Of a DNA stretch of 64,000 nt, positions 34,422-43,200 are shown piece by piece (position 1 is the first letter of the stretch; every line of letters begins with the position of its first letter). The stretch lies in the NCBI GenBank assembly GCA_965116555.1, contig OZ220698.1, positions 558,001-622,000 on the forward strand. Reading direction: 5' to 3'. The position numbers were made by a program, and so were the translations under genes. The notes beneath the pieces were generated by a model that did not search any database, was not told the origin of the DNA, and was given only the letters and a program-made list of their open reading frames with translations. This DNA comes from DAOUJH01 sp965116555. GTDB taxonomy: Bacteria; Chloroflexota; Dehalococcoidia; Lucifugimonadales; QGNO01.

Positions 34422-36764
34422 ATGACTACACGAGTATTCAGTTCAGGCATTCGTCGTCGTGAGGATCCCAGACTCATCACGGGCCGGGCCTCCTACACGG
34501 ACGACATCAAGCTCCCCGGCATGGTGCACGCGGCGATCCTTCGCAGCCCCTACGCCCACGCGACAATCAAGTCCGTGGACACCAGCGGCGCAGTTGACCA
34601 GCCGGGCGTCATCGCGGTCTACACGGGAGCCGACACGGATGGGGTGCTGAACGGCATTCCCTGCGCCTGGCTCATACCCAACTCCGACCTGAAGACCCCG
34701 GCGCATCCCGCCATTGCCACCGACAAGGTGCGCTACGTCGGAGACGCGGTCGCTGTGGTTGTTGCCGAGACACGCTACCAGGCAGAGGACGCCCTTGAGC
34801 ACATTGCGGTGGAATACGAGCCTATGGACGTGGTCCTAAACCCCAAGGAGGCCGCGCAGGAAGGCGCGCCTCAGCTCCACGACGACGTTCCAAACAACAT
34901 CGCCTTTACCTGGGCGGTGGCGGGTGGCGACACTGACGCCGCCTTCGCCGATGCGGAGGTCACGGTCAGCGACGTCATCACGCTTCCCAGGCTCATCGCC
35001 AACCCCATGGAACCCCGCTCTGCAATAGCGCAGTGGGTGGCCGCAACGGGTGAGCTGACACTGTGGAACACCTCGCAGAACCCGCACATCGCCCGGTTCC
35101 TCACCTGCGTGGTTACGGGTGTTCCGGAGCACAAGATACGGGTCATCGCGCCGGAGGTCGGCGGCGGATTCGGGAGCAAGATTCCGTACTACCCCGACGA
35201 GGCGATTGCGTCTTTCTGCTCCATGCAGCTGGGTGTGCCTGTGAAATGGACTGAGACCCGGAGCGAGAACTACCTGATTACCACCCAGGGACGCGACCAT
35301 ATTGAAGAGGTGGAGATGGCTTCTACGGCGGACGGGAAGATCACAGGTCTCCGCACCACGGTCTACGCTGGACTTGGTGCATACCTCTCCACGGCGAGTC
35401 CGGGAGTCCCGACCATCCTGCATGGCCTGATGTACTCCGGCGCCTACGACATACCTAACATCAGCGGCACGGTCTACGGCGTTTTCAACAACGGGACGCC
35501 GGTGGACGCCTACCGCGGCGCGGGTCGTCCTGAGGCGACCATGCTCATTGAGCGCCTGGTGGACCTGCTCGCAGCCGAGCTGGGCATGGACGCGGCGGAG
35601 GTGCGCCGCAAGAACCTCATACCCAAGTTTGAGAACGGTCACGACGTTGCCACCGGCATCACCTACGACAGCGGTGACTACGAGGCCACGCTGGACACCT
35701 GCCTGGACGCCGCCGGTTACTCGGCGTTGCGCGCAGAGCAGGAAAAGGCGCGCCAGGAAGGCCGCTACATCGGCATAGGCGTCGCTACCTACGTAGAGAT
35801 ATGCGGTCTTGGTCCTTCCCAGGTGGCGGGCGCGGTCGGCTTCCAGGGCGGACTCTGGGAGAGCGCCATCGTTCGTTTCCACCCCACGGGTAAGGTGAAC
35901 GTGATGATTGGCTCGTCGCCCCACGGACAGGGAGAGGAGACCACCTTCGCCCAGATTGTGGCGGAGGAGGTGGGTGTGGACGTGGACGACGTTGAGATCA
36001 TCCACGGTGACACCGACCTGACGCCGATGGGCTGGGGAACGTACGGCAGCCGCACGACGGCGGTTTCCGGCGCGGCGGTGACGCTGGCGACGCGCAAGAT
36101 CAAGGAGAAGTCCAAGGCGCTGGCGGCGCACCTGCTGGAGGCCGCTGCCGAGGACATTGAGTACGAGGACGGCCGCTTCTTCGTGAAGGGTTCGCCAGAC
36201 CAGCACAAGACCATACAGGACATCGCGCTCATGGCCAACGTGGCTTGGGACATGCCGGAGGGCATGGAGCCGGGCCTAGAAGCCAGCGCATTCTATGACC
36301 CTCCGAACTTCACCTACCCATTCGGCGCGCACCTGGCTGTAGTTGAAGTCGACCCGGCCACCGGCCAGATCGATCTTCAGAAGTACTACGCCGTCGACGA
36401 CTGCGGTGTGCAGATAAACCCCATGATCGTTGAGGGCCAGGTGCACGGCGGTGTCGCTCAGGGAGTGGGGCCGGTGCTCTGGGAGGGTGTAGTCTACGAT
36501 GAAGACGGTCAGCCCCTCACGGGCACCATGCTGGACTACGCACTGCCGCGGGCCGATGGCCTGCCGGATATTGAAGTGCAGTCCAACACAACGCCCTCGC
36601 CGCACCATCCGCTGGGAGTGAAAGGTGTGGGAGAGGCCGGGACCATAGCGTCTACGCCCACGGTCTACAACGCCGTGATGGACGCTCTCAGGCCTTTGGG
36701 AATTAACCGAATAGACATGCCGCTCACGCCCGAAAAGGTGTGGCGGGCTATCCAGGACGCCTAG
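34422..36764 (+). CDS. coxL: Molybdenum hydroxylase large subunit, form II CoxL-type
   Basis: A 780-residue molybdopterin-cytosine-dinucleotide subunit. The active-site loop reads AYRGAGR (residues 363-369). This defines form II; true high-affinity CO dehydrogenases (form I) have AYxCSFR. Other cofactor motifs are GGGFGSK, GSSPHGQGEETT and VKGVGEAG near the C-terminus. Form II enzymes have uncertain substrates (CO at low activity or other heterocycles and aldehydes). It is flanked by coxS and coxM in the standard S-L-M order, so the three form one enzyme. Confidence 0.9.
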   Translation: MTTRVFSSGIRRREDPRLITGRASYTDDIKLPGMVHAAILRSPYAHATIKSVDTSGAVDQPGVIAVYTGADTDGVLNGIPCAWLIPNSDLKTPAHPAIATDKVRYVGDAVAVVVAETRYQAEDALEHIAVEYEPMDVVLNPKEAAQEGAPQLHDDVPNNIAFTWAVAGGDTDAAFADAEVTVSDVITLPRLIANPMEPRSAIAQWVAATGELTLWNTSQNPHIARFLTCVVTGVPEHKIRVIAPEVGGGFGSKIPYYPDEAIASFCSMQLGVPVKWTETRSENYLITTQGRDHIEEVEMASTADGKITGLRTTVYAGLGAYLSTASPGVPTILHGLMYSGAYDIPNISGTVYGVFNNGTPVDAYRGAGRPEATMLIERLVDLLAAELGMDAAEVRRKNLIPKFENGHDVATGITYDSGDYEATLDTCLDAAGYSALRAEQEKARQEGRYIGIGVATYVEICGLGPSQVAGAVGFQGGLWESAIVRFHPTGKVNVMIGSSPHGQGEETTFAQIVAEEVGVDVDDVEIIHGDTDLTPMGWGTYGSRTTAVSGAAVTLATRKIKEKSKALAAHLLEAAAEDIEYEDGRFFVKGSPDQHKTIQDIALMANVAWDMPEGMEPGLEASAFYDPPNFTYPFGAHLAVVEVDPATGQIDLQKYYAVDDCGVQINPMIVEGQVHGGVAQGVGPVLWEGVVYDEDGQPLTGTMLDYALPRADGLPDIEVQSNTTPSPHHPLGVKGVGEAGTIASTPTVYNAVMDALRPLGINRIDMPLTPEKVWRAIQDA

Positions 36765-36778
36765 AACGGAGGCTAGCA

Positions 36779-37645
36779 ATGTATCCAGCTAATACGACTT
36801 ACCATCGTGCCGGATCGGTATCCGAGGCGGTGCAGTTGCTCGCCGCCAATGAAGGCGCAAAGGTGCTGGCCGGCGGCCACAGCCTCATCCCAATGATGAA
36901 GCTGCGCCTGGCCGCGCCCGCCGCATTGGTGGACATCGGTCACATAGCGGCGCTCAGGGGCATCACCGGCGGCGGCGATGGCCTGACCATCGGCGCCCTT
37001 ACGACATTCGCGGAGATAGCATCGAGCGACCTTGTCCAGCAGCACGCGCCGGTGCTGGCCGAGGCAACGGGCGTGGTGGGAGACCCCGCGGTGCGCAATC
37101 GCGGCACCATCGGGGGCAACGTGTCCCACGGCGACCCGGCCTCCGACCCGCCGACGGCCCTGACCGCCCTCGGCGCGACCTATAACGTGAGCGGCCCAGG
37201 CGGTGACCGCAGCATTGCGGCATCCGATTTTGCTACGGGTCTGCTGGAGAACGCCCTGGAGGACAACGAGATACTGACCAGCGTGTCGGTTCCCTCCGTT
37301 CCTTCCGGTTCCGGCTCGGCGTACCTCAAGTTCCCTCATCCCGCCTCGCGCTACGCAGTGGTTGGCGCGGCGGTCATCGTTGCAGTTCAGGGTGGGGCCT
37401 GCTCCTCGGCCAGCGTGGTCGTTGGCGGTGTGGAGACTACGCCAACCAGGGCGTCGTCCGTTGAGGCGGCGCTGGTTGGATCGGACCTGAGCGATGCCGC
37501 GCTGGACGCGGCGGCCGCGGCGATTGCAAGTGACTTGACCGGCGACCCCATGAGCGACATCTTCGCCTCCGACGAGTACCGGAGAGCGATGTCGGAGGTC
37601 TACCTGCGCCGCGCCCTCGGTATCGCCGCATCGCGAGCGGGCTAG
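36779..37645 (+). CDS. coxM: Molybdenum hydroxylase medium subunit, CoxM-type FAD protein
   Basis: A 288-residue FAD-binding subunit. VLAGGHSLIPMMKLRL and RNRGTIGGNVSHGDPASD are the two FAD motifs of the xanthine oxidase/CoxM family. It passes electrons from CoxS to the acceptor chain. ATG 36779 is chosen over 36740, which overlaps coxL and adds a non-homologous leader. Repeat A separates it from coxD. Confidence 0.92.
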   Translation: MYPANTTYHRAGSVSEAVQLLAANEGAKVLAGGHSLIPMMKLRLAAPAALVDIGHIAALRGITGGGDGLTIGALTTFAEIASSDLVQQHAPVLAEATGVVGDPAVRNRGTIGGNVSHGDPASDPPTALTALGATYNVSGPGGDRSIAASDFATGLLENALEDNEILTSVSVPSVPSGSGSAYLKFPHPASRYAVVGAAVIVAVQGGACSSASVVVGGVETTPTRASSVEAALVGSDLSDAALDAAAAAIASDLTGDPMSDIFASDEYRRAMSEVYLRRALGIAASRAG

Positions 37646-37680
37646 GGCTGCTTCGGAGCCGCGTAACTGGCACAGAGAAC

Positions 37681-37720
37681 CTCTTCCCCCTTGATGGGGG
37701 AAGATTTGAGATGGGGGTGA
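37681..37720 (+). repeat. Dispersed intergenic repeat A, copy 4
   Basis: CTCTTCCCCCTTGATGGGGG hairpin start, then AAGATTTGAGATGGGGGTGA, one base longer than copies 1-2. It lies between coxM and coxD. Confidence 0.8.
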
Positions 37721-37743
37721 GCCCTGGGATGGATGCCATCCAA

Positions 37744-37767
37744 CCTTCCCCCGCAAGCGAGGGAAGG
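37744..37767 (+). terminator. Strong hairpin between coxM and coxD
   Basis: CCTTCCC (37744-37750) pairs with GGGAAGG (37761-37767), with an inner CG/CG and CAAG loop. It stands right after repeat A copy 4. No T-run follows, so it may attenuate or process the mRNA rather than terminate it. Confidence 0.4.
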
Positions 37768-37824
37768 GATACTATGTTCCGCCCGATCTATTTGGCCCGA
37801 TAGGGTCGCACGACTCAGGAGGAC

Positions 37825-38766
37825 GTGAACTTGGAGCAAATGCCCGTCGCTTCCCTGCCTGCTTCGGTCGACGAACTACAGGCCGCTCTCCGCAACGAGC
37901 TGTACGTGGCCGACCGGGCCTTGGCTATGTCAATCTACCTCGCCTTGCAGCTAAGACGTCCGCTGTTCCTGGAAGGGGAGGCGGGCGTTGGCAAGACGGA
38001 GGTGGCAAAGGCCCTATCCTCCGCCCTCGGCGCGCGCCTCATACGGCTGCAATGCTATGAGGGGCTGGACGTTAGCCAGGCGGTCTATGAGTGGAACTAC
38101 TCCCGTCAGCTCCTGCACATCAGGCTCTTGGAGGCGTCCGGCGACGTTGACCGGAAGGACGCCGAGAGCGAGCTGTTCAGCGAGGAGTTCCTTGTCAAGC
38201 GCCCCCTTCTCCAGGCCCTTGAGGGTGCGGAGCGTACGGTGCTGCTCATAGACGAACTTGACCGCGCCGACGAAGAGTTCGAAGGCTACCTTCTGGAGAT
38301 GCTGTCCGATTTCCAGATCACCATTCCGGAGATCGGCACGTACAAAGCGGATGATCCTCCTGTGGTCGTTATCACCTCCAATCGGACGCGTGAAATCCAC
38401 GATGCTCTGAAGCGCCGCTGTCTGTATTACTGGATAGACTACCCGGATCTCGACAAAGAGATGCAAATCGTGCGCAGCAAGGTCCCGGCAGCAAGCCAGG
38501 CGCTGGCTGGTCAAGTAACCTCCTTCGTACAGGAGCTGCGGGCAACCGAGCTTTACAAAGTCCCCGGTGTCGCTGAAACCCTAGACTGGACGGCGGCGCT
38601 GGTCAGCCTGAACGAAAACAAGCTTAGCCCGTCTGTCATCGACGATACGCTGGGCGTCATGCTGAAGTACCGTGAGGATGTGCAGATGGTGAGGGGAGAG
38701 CAGACCCGCGCTCTGCTCAACCGGGCCTTGCATCGCGGGACGCGGCGCGGTGGCAGGCGTGGCTAG
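37825..38766 (+). CDS. coxD: MoxR-type AAA ATPase, CoxD-like
   Basis: A 313-residue AAA+ ATPase. Walker A is GEAGVGKTEVAK and Walker B is VLLIDELDRADEEFEGYLLE. With CoxE, CoxD of Oligotropha is needed to mature the [CuSMoO2] centre of CO dehydrogenase. CAGGAGGA lies just before GTG 37825. The next gene overlaps by 17 bases, so they are expressed as a chaperone pair. Confidence 0.9.
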   Translation: MNLEQMPVASLPASVDELQAALRNELYVADRALAMSIYLALQLRRPLFLEGEAGVGKTEVAKALSSALGARLIRLQCYEGLDVSQAVYEWNYSRQLLHIRLLEASGDVDRKDAESELFSEEFLVKRPLLQALEGAERTVLLIDELDRADEEFEGYLLEMLSDFQITIPEIGTYKADDPPVVVITSNRTREIHDALKRRCLYYWIDYPDLDKEMQIVRSKVPAASQALAGQVTSFVQELRATELYKVPGVAETLDWTAALVSLNENKLSPSVIDDTLGVMLKYREDVQMVRGEQTRALLNRALHRGTRRGGRRG

Positions 38767-40072
38767 CGACCAGTCCGGCCACATCCTCCACAACCTGCTG
38801 CTCTTCGGCCACCTTCTCAGGCGTCTCGGCCTCAACGTTCACCAGGGGCGCATGGTCGATGCGGTCCACGTGCTGGAGGACATCGGCATGACCCGCCGTG
38901 TCGACGTGCGCTCGGCTCTGCGAACTCTCCTCGTGCATAGAAGGGAAGACCTCCCGCTATTCGACGAGGTGTTCGACGTCTTCTGGCGACAGCGCAAAGA
39001 CCGTATGTCGTCGCTGGATCTGCGCTCCATGGGCGAACAGCGTCGTTATCGCAGGGTGGAAGCCGGCCCGCCTCCGCCGGGGCAGTCCGCCAACGGATCC
39101 GACTTGCAGTCCCAGGACCCGGATGAGCAGTACGACCGCATCGACCTGACGCGGACGTTCAGCGCGAGGGAGGTTTTGCGGGAGAAGGACTTTGCCGAGT
39201 TCACCCCTGAGGAGACTCTGCAAGCCAGGCAGTTGATGGCCTCGCTCCGGTGGAGTCCAGGCCTGAGGCTGACCCGTCGCAAGGAGCGGGGTAGGGGGCC
39301 CGCCCTGGACGTGCGGCGCACGCTGCGTGACAGCGCGCAGTTCGGTGGCGAGATGGTGCATCTGCGCACCAGGCGACGCAAGGAGAAACCCCGCAGGCTG
39401 GTGGTCATCTGCGACGTGAGCGGCTCTATGGAGCGCTACACCCGTATGCTGCTTCACTTCATTCACAGCCTCTACGCGGGACTGGAGAGCCAGGTGGAAG
39501 CGTTCCTCTTTGCCACGCGGCTCACGCGCATCACCAAGCAACTGGAACGGCGTGACATAGACCAGGCCGTCGGCGATGTCGCTAAGGCGGTGCCGGACTG
39601 GTCGGGCGGGACGCGCATCGGAGCGGCGCTCAGGGAGTTCAACTTCAGATGGGCGCGTAGGACGCTGGGCTGGGGGTCTATTGTGCTCATCGTATCCGAC
39701 GGATGGGACAGGGGAGAACCTGAGACGCTCAGCGAAGAGATGGCGCGCCTGCAGAGAAGCTGCCGCCGCCTCATATGGCTGAACCCTCTGGCCGGCGCCG
39801 AAGACTACGAGCCGCTGACTCAAGGAATGCGCGCCGCCGCGCCCTATGTCGACGACCTGCTTCCGGTGCATAACCTGGCGGCGCTGCTTGACCTGGCGAG
39901 CTACCTCAACGGCCTGGCGACGAGCTGGCCGGTGCGAAGGCAGTCCGCTCCGCCGCCGGTGGAAGCGGCAGAGGTAGCGCCTGCACCCACCCAGCGCTCC
40001 TGGCACACCCAAGCGAACCCGTCCTTCCGCCACCCCATGTGGGGCCGCGGCTCACAAGAGCGCGGGACGTAG
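38750..40072 (+). CDS. coxE: VWA domain protein, CoxE-like
   Basis: A 440-residue protein with an all-helical N-terminal half and a von Willebrand A domain; the MIDAS motif is CDVSGSMERYTR and the distal sites appear as SGGTRIG and VSDGWDRGEPE. It partners with the MoxR ATPase in metallocofactor insertion. GTG 38759 is an alternative start. The C-terminal 40 residues are low-complexity, proline- and alanine-rich. Confidence 0.88.
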   Translation: MAGVASDQSGHILHNLLLFGHLLRRLGLNVHQGRMVDAVHVLEDIGMTRRVDVRSALRTLLVHRREDLPLFDEVFDVFWRQRKDRMSSLDLRSMGEQRRYRRVEAGPPPPGQSANGSDLQSQDPDEQYDRIDLTRTFSAREVLREKDFAEFTPEETLQARQLMASLRWSPGLRLTRRKERGRGPALDVRRTLRDSAQFGGEMVHLRTRRRKEKPRRLVVICDVSGSMERYTRMLLHFIHSLYAGLESQVEAFLFATRLTRITKQLERRDIDQAVGDVAKAVPDWSGGTRIGAALREFNFRWARRTLGWGSIVLIVSDGWDRGEPETLSEEMARLQRSCRRLIWLNPLAGAEDYEPLTQGMRAAAPYVDDLLPVHNLAALLDLASYLNGLATSWPVRRQSAPPPVEAAEVAPAPTQRSWHTQANPSFRHPMWGRGSQERGT

Positions 40073-40093
40073 GAGGAACGGTTGTAGTGGGGA

Positions 40094-40612
40094 ATGATAG
40101 TGCTCGCACGCCCGGTTAAGCTCGCATCTGTTCTCGTGCTGCTGGTTGGCATCTTTGCCGCGACGGCCTGCGCCTCGGATGAGCCTGAGTTGCCCGACAC
40201 TACGGCTGCCTCGATGCTCGCCTACCTTGAAGAGGTGGAATACCGGAACAGCGAAGACTGGAAGCTGTGGCCCGGCTTGGGAGAGAGGTACGCTGGCCAG
40301 GATCCCCACGGCGTGCTCCTCACAACCTATCTCAACCCGGCCGCCTACGATGCTCTCACCGGTAAGAAGGGCAGCATGCCCAACAATGCCATCATCGTCA
40401 AGGAGAACTACCTGCCGGGAGGAGAGTTCGCCGCTAACACGGTGATGTACAAGAAGGAAGGGTATAACCCGGAGCACAACGACTGGTTCTGGCTAAAGGT
40501 CCTAGCCGACGGAACGGTGGAAGCAGAGGGCAGGGTGGAGGGGTGTCAGGCCTGTCACGGCCTGGCGGATCGCAAGGCCAACGACTATATCATCACCGGG
40601 CCTCTGCGCTAG
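40094..40612 (+). CDS. Cytochrome P460-family lipoprotein
   Basis: 172 residues with a signal ending in ATAC (lipobox). The heme c site is CQACHG at the C-terminus, and the SMPNNAIIVKENY and WFWLKVLADG segments match the cytochrome P460 / cytochrome c'-beta fold. In true P460 a lysine crosslinks the heme and enables hydroxylamine oxidation; I cannot prove which residue does so here. It lies 21 bases after coxE on the same strand, so it could be co-transcribed with the cox maturation genes. A role in NO or hydroxylamine handling is inferred from family. Confidence 0.82.
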   Translation: MIVLARPVKLASVLVLLVGIFAATACASDEPELPDTTAASMLAYLEEVEYRNSEDWKLWPGLGERYAGQDPHGVLLTTYLNPAAYDALTGKKGSMPNNAIIVKENYLPGGEFAANTVMYKKEGYNPEHNDWFWLKVLADGTVEAEGRVEGCQACHGLADRKANDYIITGPLR

Positions 40613-40635
40613 CAAGTCCCCATCTACTGCTCAAC

Positions 40636-41652
40636 CTAAGAGGAAAAAAACCGGGCCAGCTCATCCCGCGGAAAGGACGGCAGCTCCTCCTCCCCATGCG
40701 GCGTCACCATCTTGACGCCCTCGGAGGCGGAGGTGATCTCCCCTATATTGTAGGCCTCTACTCCGGAGCTCTCCAAAGCGGCTACAACCCCTGACGCTTG
40801 AACGGCGGGCGTAGTCAAGACCAGGGCCCCCGAAGCCAGCAAGCCCAAGGGATCGATCTCCAGGGCGTCGCACAACGCCTGGCACTCGGGTAGGATCGGT
40901 ATCTTCTCCTTCTCTATTCTCATTCCGACATTGGCTGCTTTCGCTATCTCTTGAAGCCCTGTGGCCAGACCTCCCTCAGTGGGGTCATGCATGCAGTTGA
41001 TAGTGGCCACGGAGCGAGCTTTCTTGGCCTCCTTCAGCACGCTGATGCCGGGGGAATACAGATAGTCCTTAGCGCGCTCGATGGTAGCTTGGGACACTCC
41101 TCGCTCGATTAGTGCCTCCGAAACCTCTCTTGCCAGCACCGCTGTCCCCTCTATGGCGATGCCCTTGGTCAACACTATGCGGTCGCCTGGCCTGGCTCCC
41201 GATGTAGCGGTGACATCCGCCTTCGAAGCCTCGCCTAGCATGGAGCCCACAACCACCGGCCTATCTAGACCATACGTGATCTCTGTGTGCCCGCCTATGA
41301 GCGATACGTCTAGAGCCCCGCATGCGGAAACGATCTGGTCGAATATCTCTTCCACGTCGTTGCTCGTAAAGTGCTCGGGGACAAGAACAGTCGCCAGATA
41401 CCATCGAGGAGTACCGCCTGTTACCGCTATGTCGTTGGCGTTGATGTGTACTGAGTACCAGCCTATATCGTCCGTTGCAAAGGTTATGGGGTCGGTTTTG
41501 GCAATCAGCGCCTTGTCATTCCCCATGTCGATGACGGCCGCATCTTCACCAACGGCGGGACCCAGAAGCACCCGGGCATCTTTGATGGGCGTCTTTTCAA
41601 GGAGCCGGTGTAGTAGATGGGGCGGCAGCTTTCCTATCTTCATCTGCGCCAT
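40636..41652 (-). CDS. AIR synthase / HypE-like family protein
   Basis: A 338-residue protein of the PurM-like ATP-binding superfamily. GPAVGEDAAVIDMG, THE NDIAVTGGTPRWYLAT and IGGHTEITYG motifs are those of HypE-like members, and the C-terminal HDPTEGGLATGL is conserved. HypE makes the cyanide ligand of NiFe hydrogenases, but no hydrogenase genes are present. It lacks the Cys/Sec active site expected for SelD, so selenophosphate synthase is not supported. The C-terminal cysteine of true HypE (PRIC) is also absent. The function is open. Confidence 0.75.
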   Translation of the reverse strand: MAQMKIGKLPPHLLHRLLEKTPIKDARVLLGPAVGEDAAVIDMGNDKALIAKTDPITFATDDIGWYSVHINANDIAVTGGTPRWYLATVLVPEHFTSNDVEEIFDQIVSACGALDVSLIGGHTEITYGLDRPVVVGSMLGEASKADVTATSGARPGDRIVLTKGIAIEGTAVLAREVSEALIERGVSQATIERAKDYLYSPGISVLKEAKKARSVATINCMHDPTEGGLATGLQEIAKAANVGMRIEKEKIPILPECQALCDALEIDPLGLLASGALVLTTPAVQASGVVAALESSGVEAYNIGEITSASEGVKMVTPHGEEELPSFPRDELARFFSS

Positions 41653-41809
41653 AATCCAGAACGGTGTTCCGCACTTAGAGAGTTGACGAGATCATACCAC
41701 ACGGCGCTTACCCGACTGAGTCACGCTGGCAACAACTGCTAAGACTACTTGGTATATTACATACAGTATGGTCTTTCGGCTTTTGTGCCACGAACGGAGA
41801 GAAAACCAA

Positions 41810-42406
41810 ATGCATTCATCCACTCTGAGCCCACCAAACACATTTGAAACAGCACGATTGCGCCTGCGCGGACCTCGCATGGAAGACGCGGCGGACATTT
41901 TTGAACGATATGCAAGCGACCCAGAAGTCACCCGATACTTGCCATGGCGTCCACATAGAGATGTCCAAGAGACCCGAACTTTTCTCTCCTACCTGTTGAG
42001 CGCAATGGAGAACGGTAGGACGTCTGCATGGATTATTGAGAGCCTGGAAGACCGTAGGGTCATGGGTCTTACGACGATGAACATCGCCTCTGCTAGAGAG
42101 AGTGACCTCCTTAGTACTGAACAAGAACGACAGCAGTACTACAAGGTTCTCATTGCCTATCATCTGGCCCGGTCTGAGTGGGGCAGGGGATATGCAACGG
42201 AAGCGGCGCGGGCGCTGGTGGACTGGGCAATTAGCCAGCGTCAAGTCGTTAGAGTCTGGACAGTGGTTGATATTGACAACGCAGCGTCTGTGAGGGTTTT
42301 GGAGAAGCTGGGTATGGTTAGAGAAGGTGTACTCAAGCGTTGGAGCATACATCCCAATATCAGCTCTGAGCCGCGAGACTTTTATTGCTATGCCCTTGTA
42401 AAGTAG
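41810..42406 (+). CDS. GNAT family N-acetyltransferase (RimJ/RimL type)
   Basis: 198 residues. TARLRLRGPRMEDAADIFERY and a C-terminal VLEKLGMVREGVLKRW are the RimJ/RimL hallmarks; the acetyl-CoA loop is EWGRGYATEAAR. It would acetylate an N-terminus or small amine. ATG 41810 (MHSSTLSPPN) with GGAGAG upstream is preferred over 41768. It appears AT-richer than its neighbours. Confidence 0.85.
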   Translation: MHSSTLSPPNTFETARLRLRGPRMEDAADIFERYASDPEVTRYLPWRPHRDVQETRTFLSYLLSAMENGRTSAWIIESLEDRRVMGLTTMNIASARESDLLSTEQERQQYYKVLIAYHLARSEWGRGYATEAARALVDWAISQRQVVRVWTVVDIDNAASVRVLEKLGMVREGVLKRWSIHPNISSEPRDFYCYALVK

Positions 42407-42412
42407 CCGTAT

Positions 42413-42440
42413 ATGACCATGGTCGTGACTATGGTAATAT
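42413..42440 (+). promoter_or_regulatory. Toxin-antitoxin promoter with palindromic operator
   Basis: ATGACC (42413-42418) and TAATAT (42435-42440) are 16 bases apart. The perfect palindrome GACCATGGTC (42415-42424) overlaps the -35, and a partial ATGGT repeat follows. Antitoxins of the Phd family repress their own operon through short dyads of this kind. Confidence 0.45.
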
Positions 42441-42474
42441 AGAAGCAGGTCAAAGGTTTGGAGGAGCGGGCGTA

Positions 42475-42756
42475 GTGAATGCAAACAACGACATATCAAG
42501 CGACAAGCGGACTATGAAGGCGTCCGAGTTCAAGGCCAAATGCCTTCAACTCATGGATGAAGTAGCCGACGGCGGAAGCGAGATCATCATCACTAAGAAC
42601 GGAAAGCCGGTCTCCCGCCTGGTGCCCTATCGGGAGCGCCCTAAGTCATTCTTTGGCGTCGATAAGGGTAAGATTGAGATACTTGGCGACATTGTCTCTC
42701 CTATGCCCGCGCAGTGGTTCGAAGACCCGGACAATGGCGATGAGGACCTGTTTTGA
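42475..42756 (+). CDS. Phd/YefM-type antitoxin
   Basis: 93 residues. The DNA-binding N-terminal domain (MKASEFKAKCLQLMDEVA and IIITKNGKPVSRLVP) is typical; the acidic C-terminal tail (FEDPDNGDEDLF) would wrap around the toxin. GTG 42475 has GGAGGAG 8 bases upstream; ATG 42514 is the alternative. The stop overlaps the VapC start. Confidence 0.88.
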   Translation: MNANNDISSDKRTMKASEFKAKCLQLMDEVADGGSEIIITKNGKPVSRLVPYRERPKSFFGVDKGKIEILGDIVSPMPAQWFEDPDNGDEDLF

Positions 42757-43151
42757 TTCTCCTCGACACTCATGTATTGGTCTGGATGCGGACTGGAGAT
42801 CACAGGCTGGGCCCCCGGACACGCGGCCAGCTGGAAACTGCCTTGCGAGAGGGTAATGCCGCCGTTTCTGCTATGACCTTTTGGGAAGCTGGAATGCGCG
42901 CCCAGAAGGGTATGCTTAGCCTTGGCCAGCACCTGGAGACATGGCGTCAGGAACTGATTGAGGCCGGTATAGTTGAGATACCCGTGAATGGCGTCATTGC
43001 AGCTAGGGCAGGGCTGTTGACTGAAATGCACGGCGACCCCGCTGACCGTATCATCGTGGCGACGGCGCTGGAGGGCCACAGGCTCATTACCGCCGACGAG
43101 CGCATCCTGGGATGGAGCGGGGACCTCAATCGGTTGGATGCTAGGGAGTGA
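42753..43151 (+). CDS. PIN domain ribonuclease toxin, VapC-type
   Basis: 132 residues. The four acidic residues of the PIN site are visible: Asp in LLDTHVLVWM, Glu in TFWEAGMRA, and Asp/Asp in HGDPADRIIVATAL, with the final TADERI. It would cleave RNA when freed from the antitoxin. TTG start overlaps the antitoxin stop, so the two are translationally coupled. Confidence 0.9.
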   Translation: MILLDTHVLVWMRTGDHRLGPRTRGQLETALREGNAAVSAMTFWEAGMRAQKGMLSLGQHLETWRQELIEAGIVEIPVNGVIAARAGLLTEMHGDPADRIIVATALEGHRLITADERILGWSGDLNRLDARE

Positions 43152-43200
43152 TGGCTGCTCGGACCCTGATCGTAGAGTCGGCTCAGTGTAGGCTCCGCCA

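Noticed and set aside
34422..36764. CoxL as form I CO dehydrogenase
   Set aside because: The active-site loop is AYRGAGR, not AYxCSFR.
40636..41652. AIR synthase-like gene as selenophosphate synthase (selD)
   Set aside because: The N-terminal Cys/Sec active-site motif of SelD is absent; overall motifs fit HypE-like proteins.
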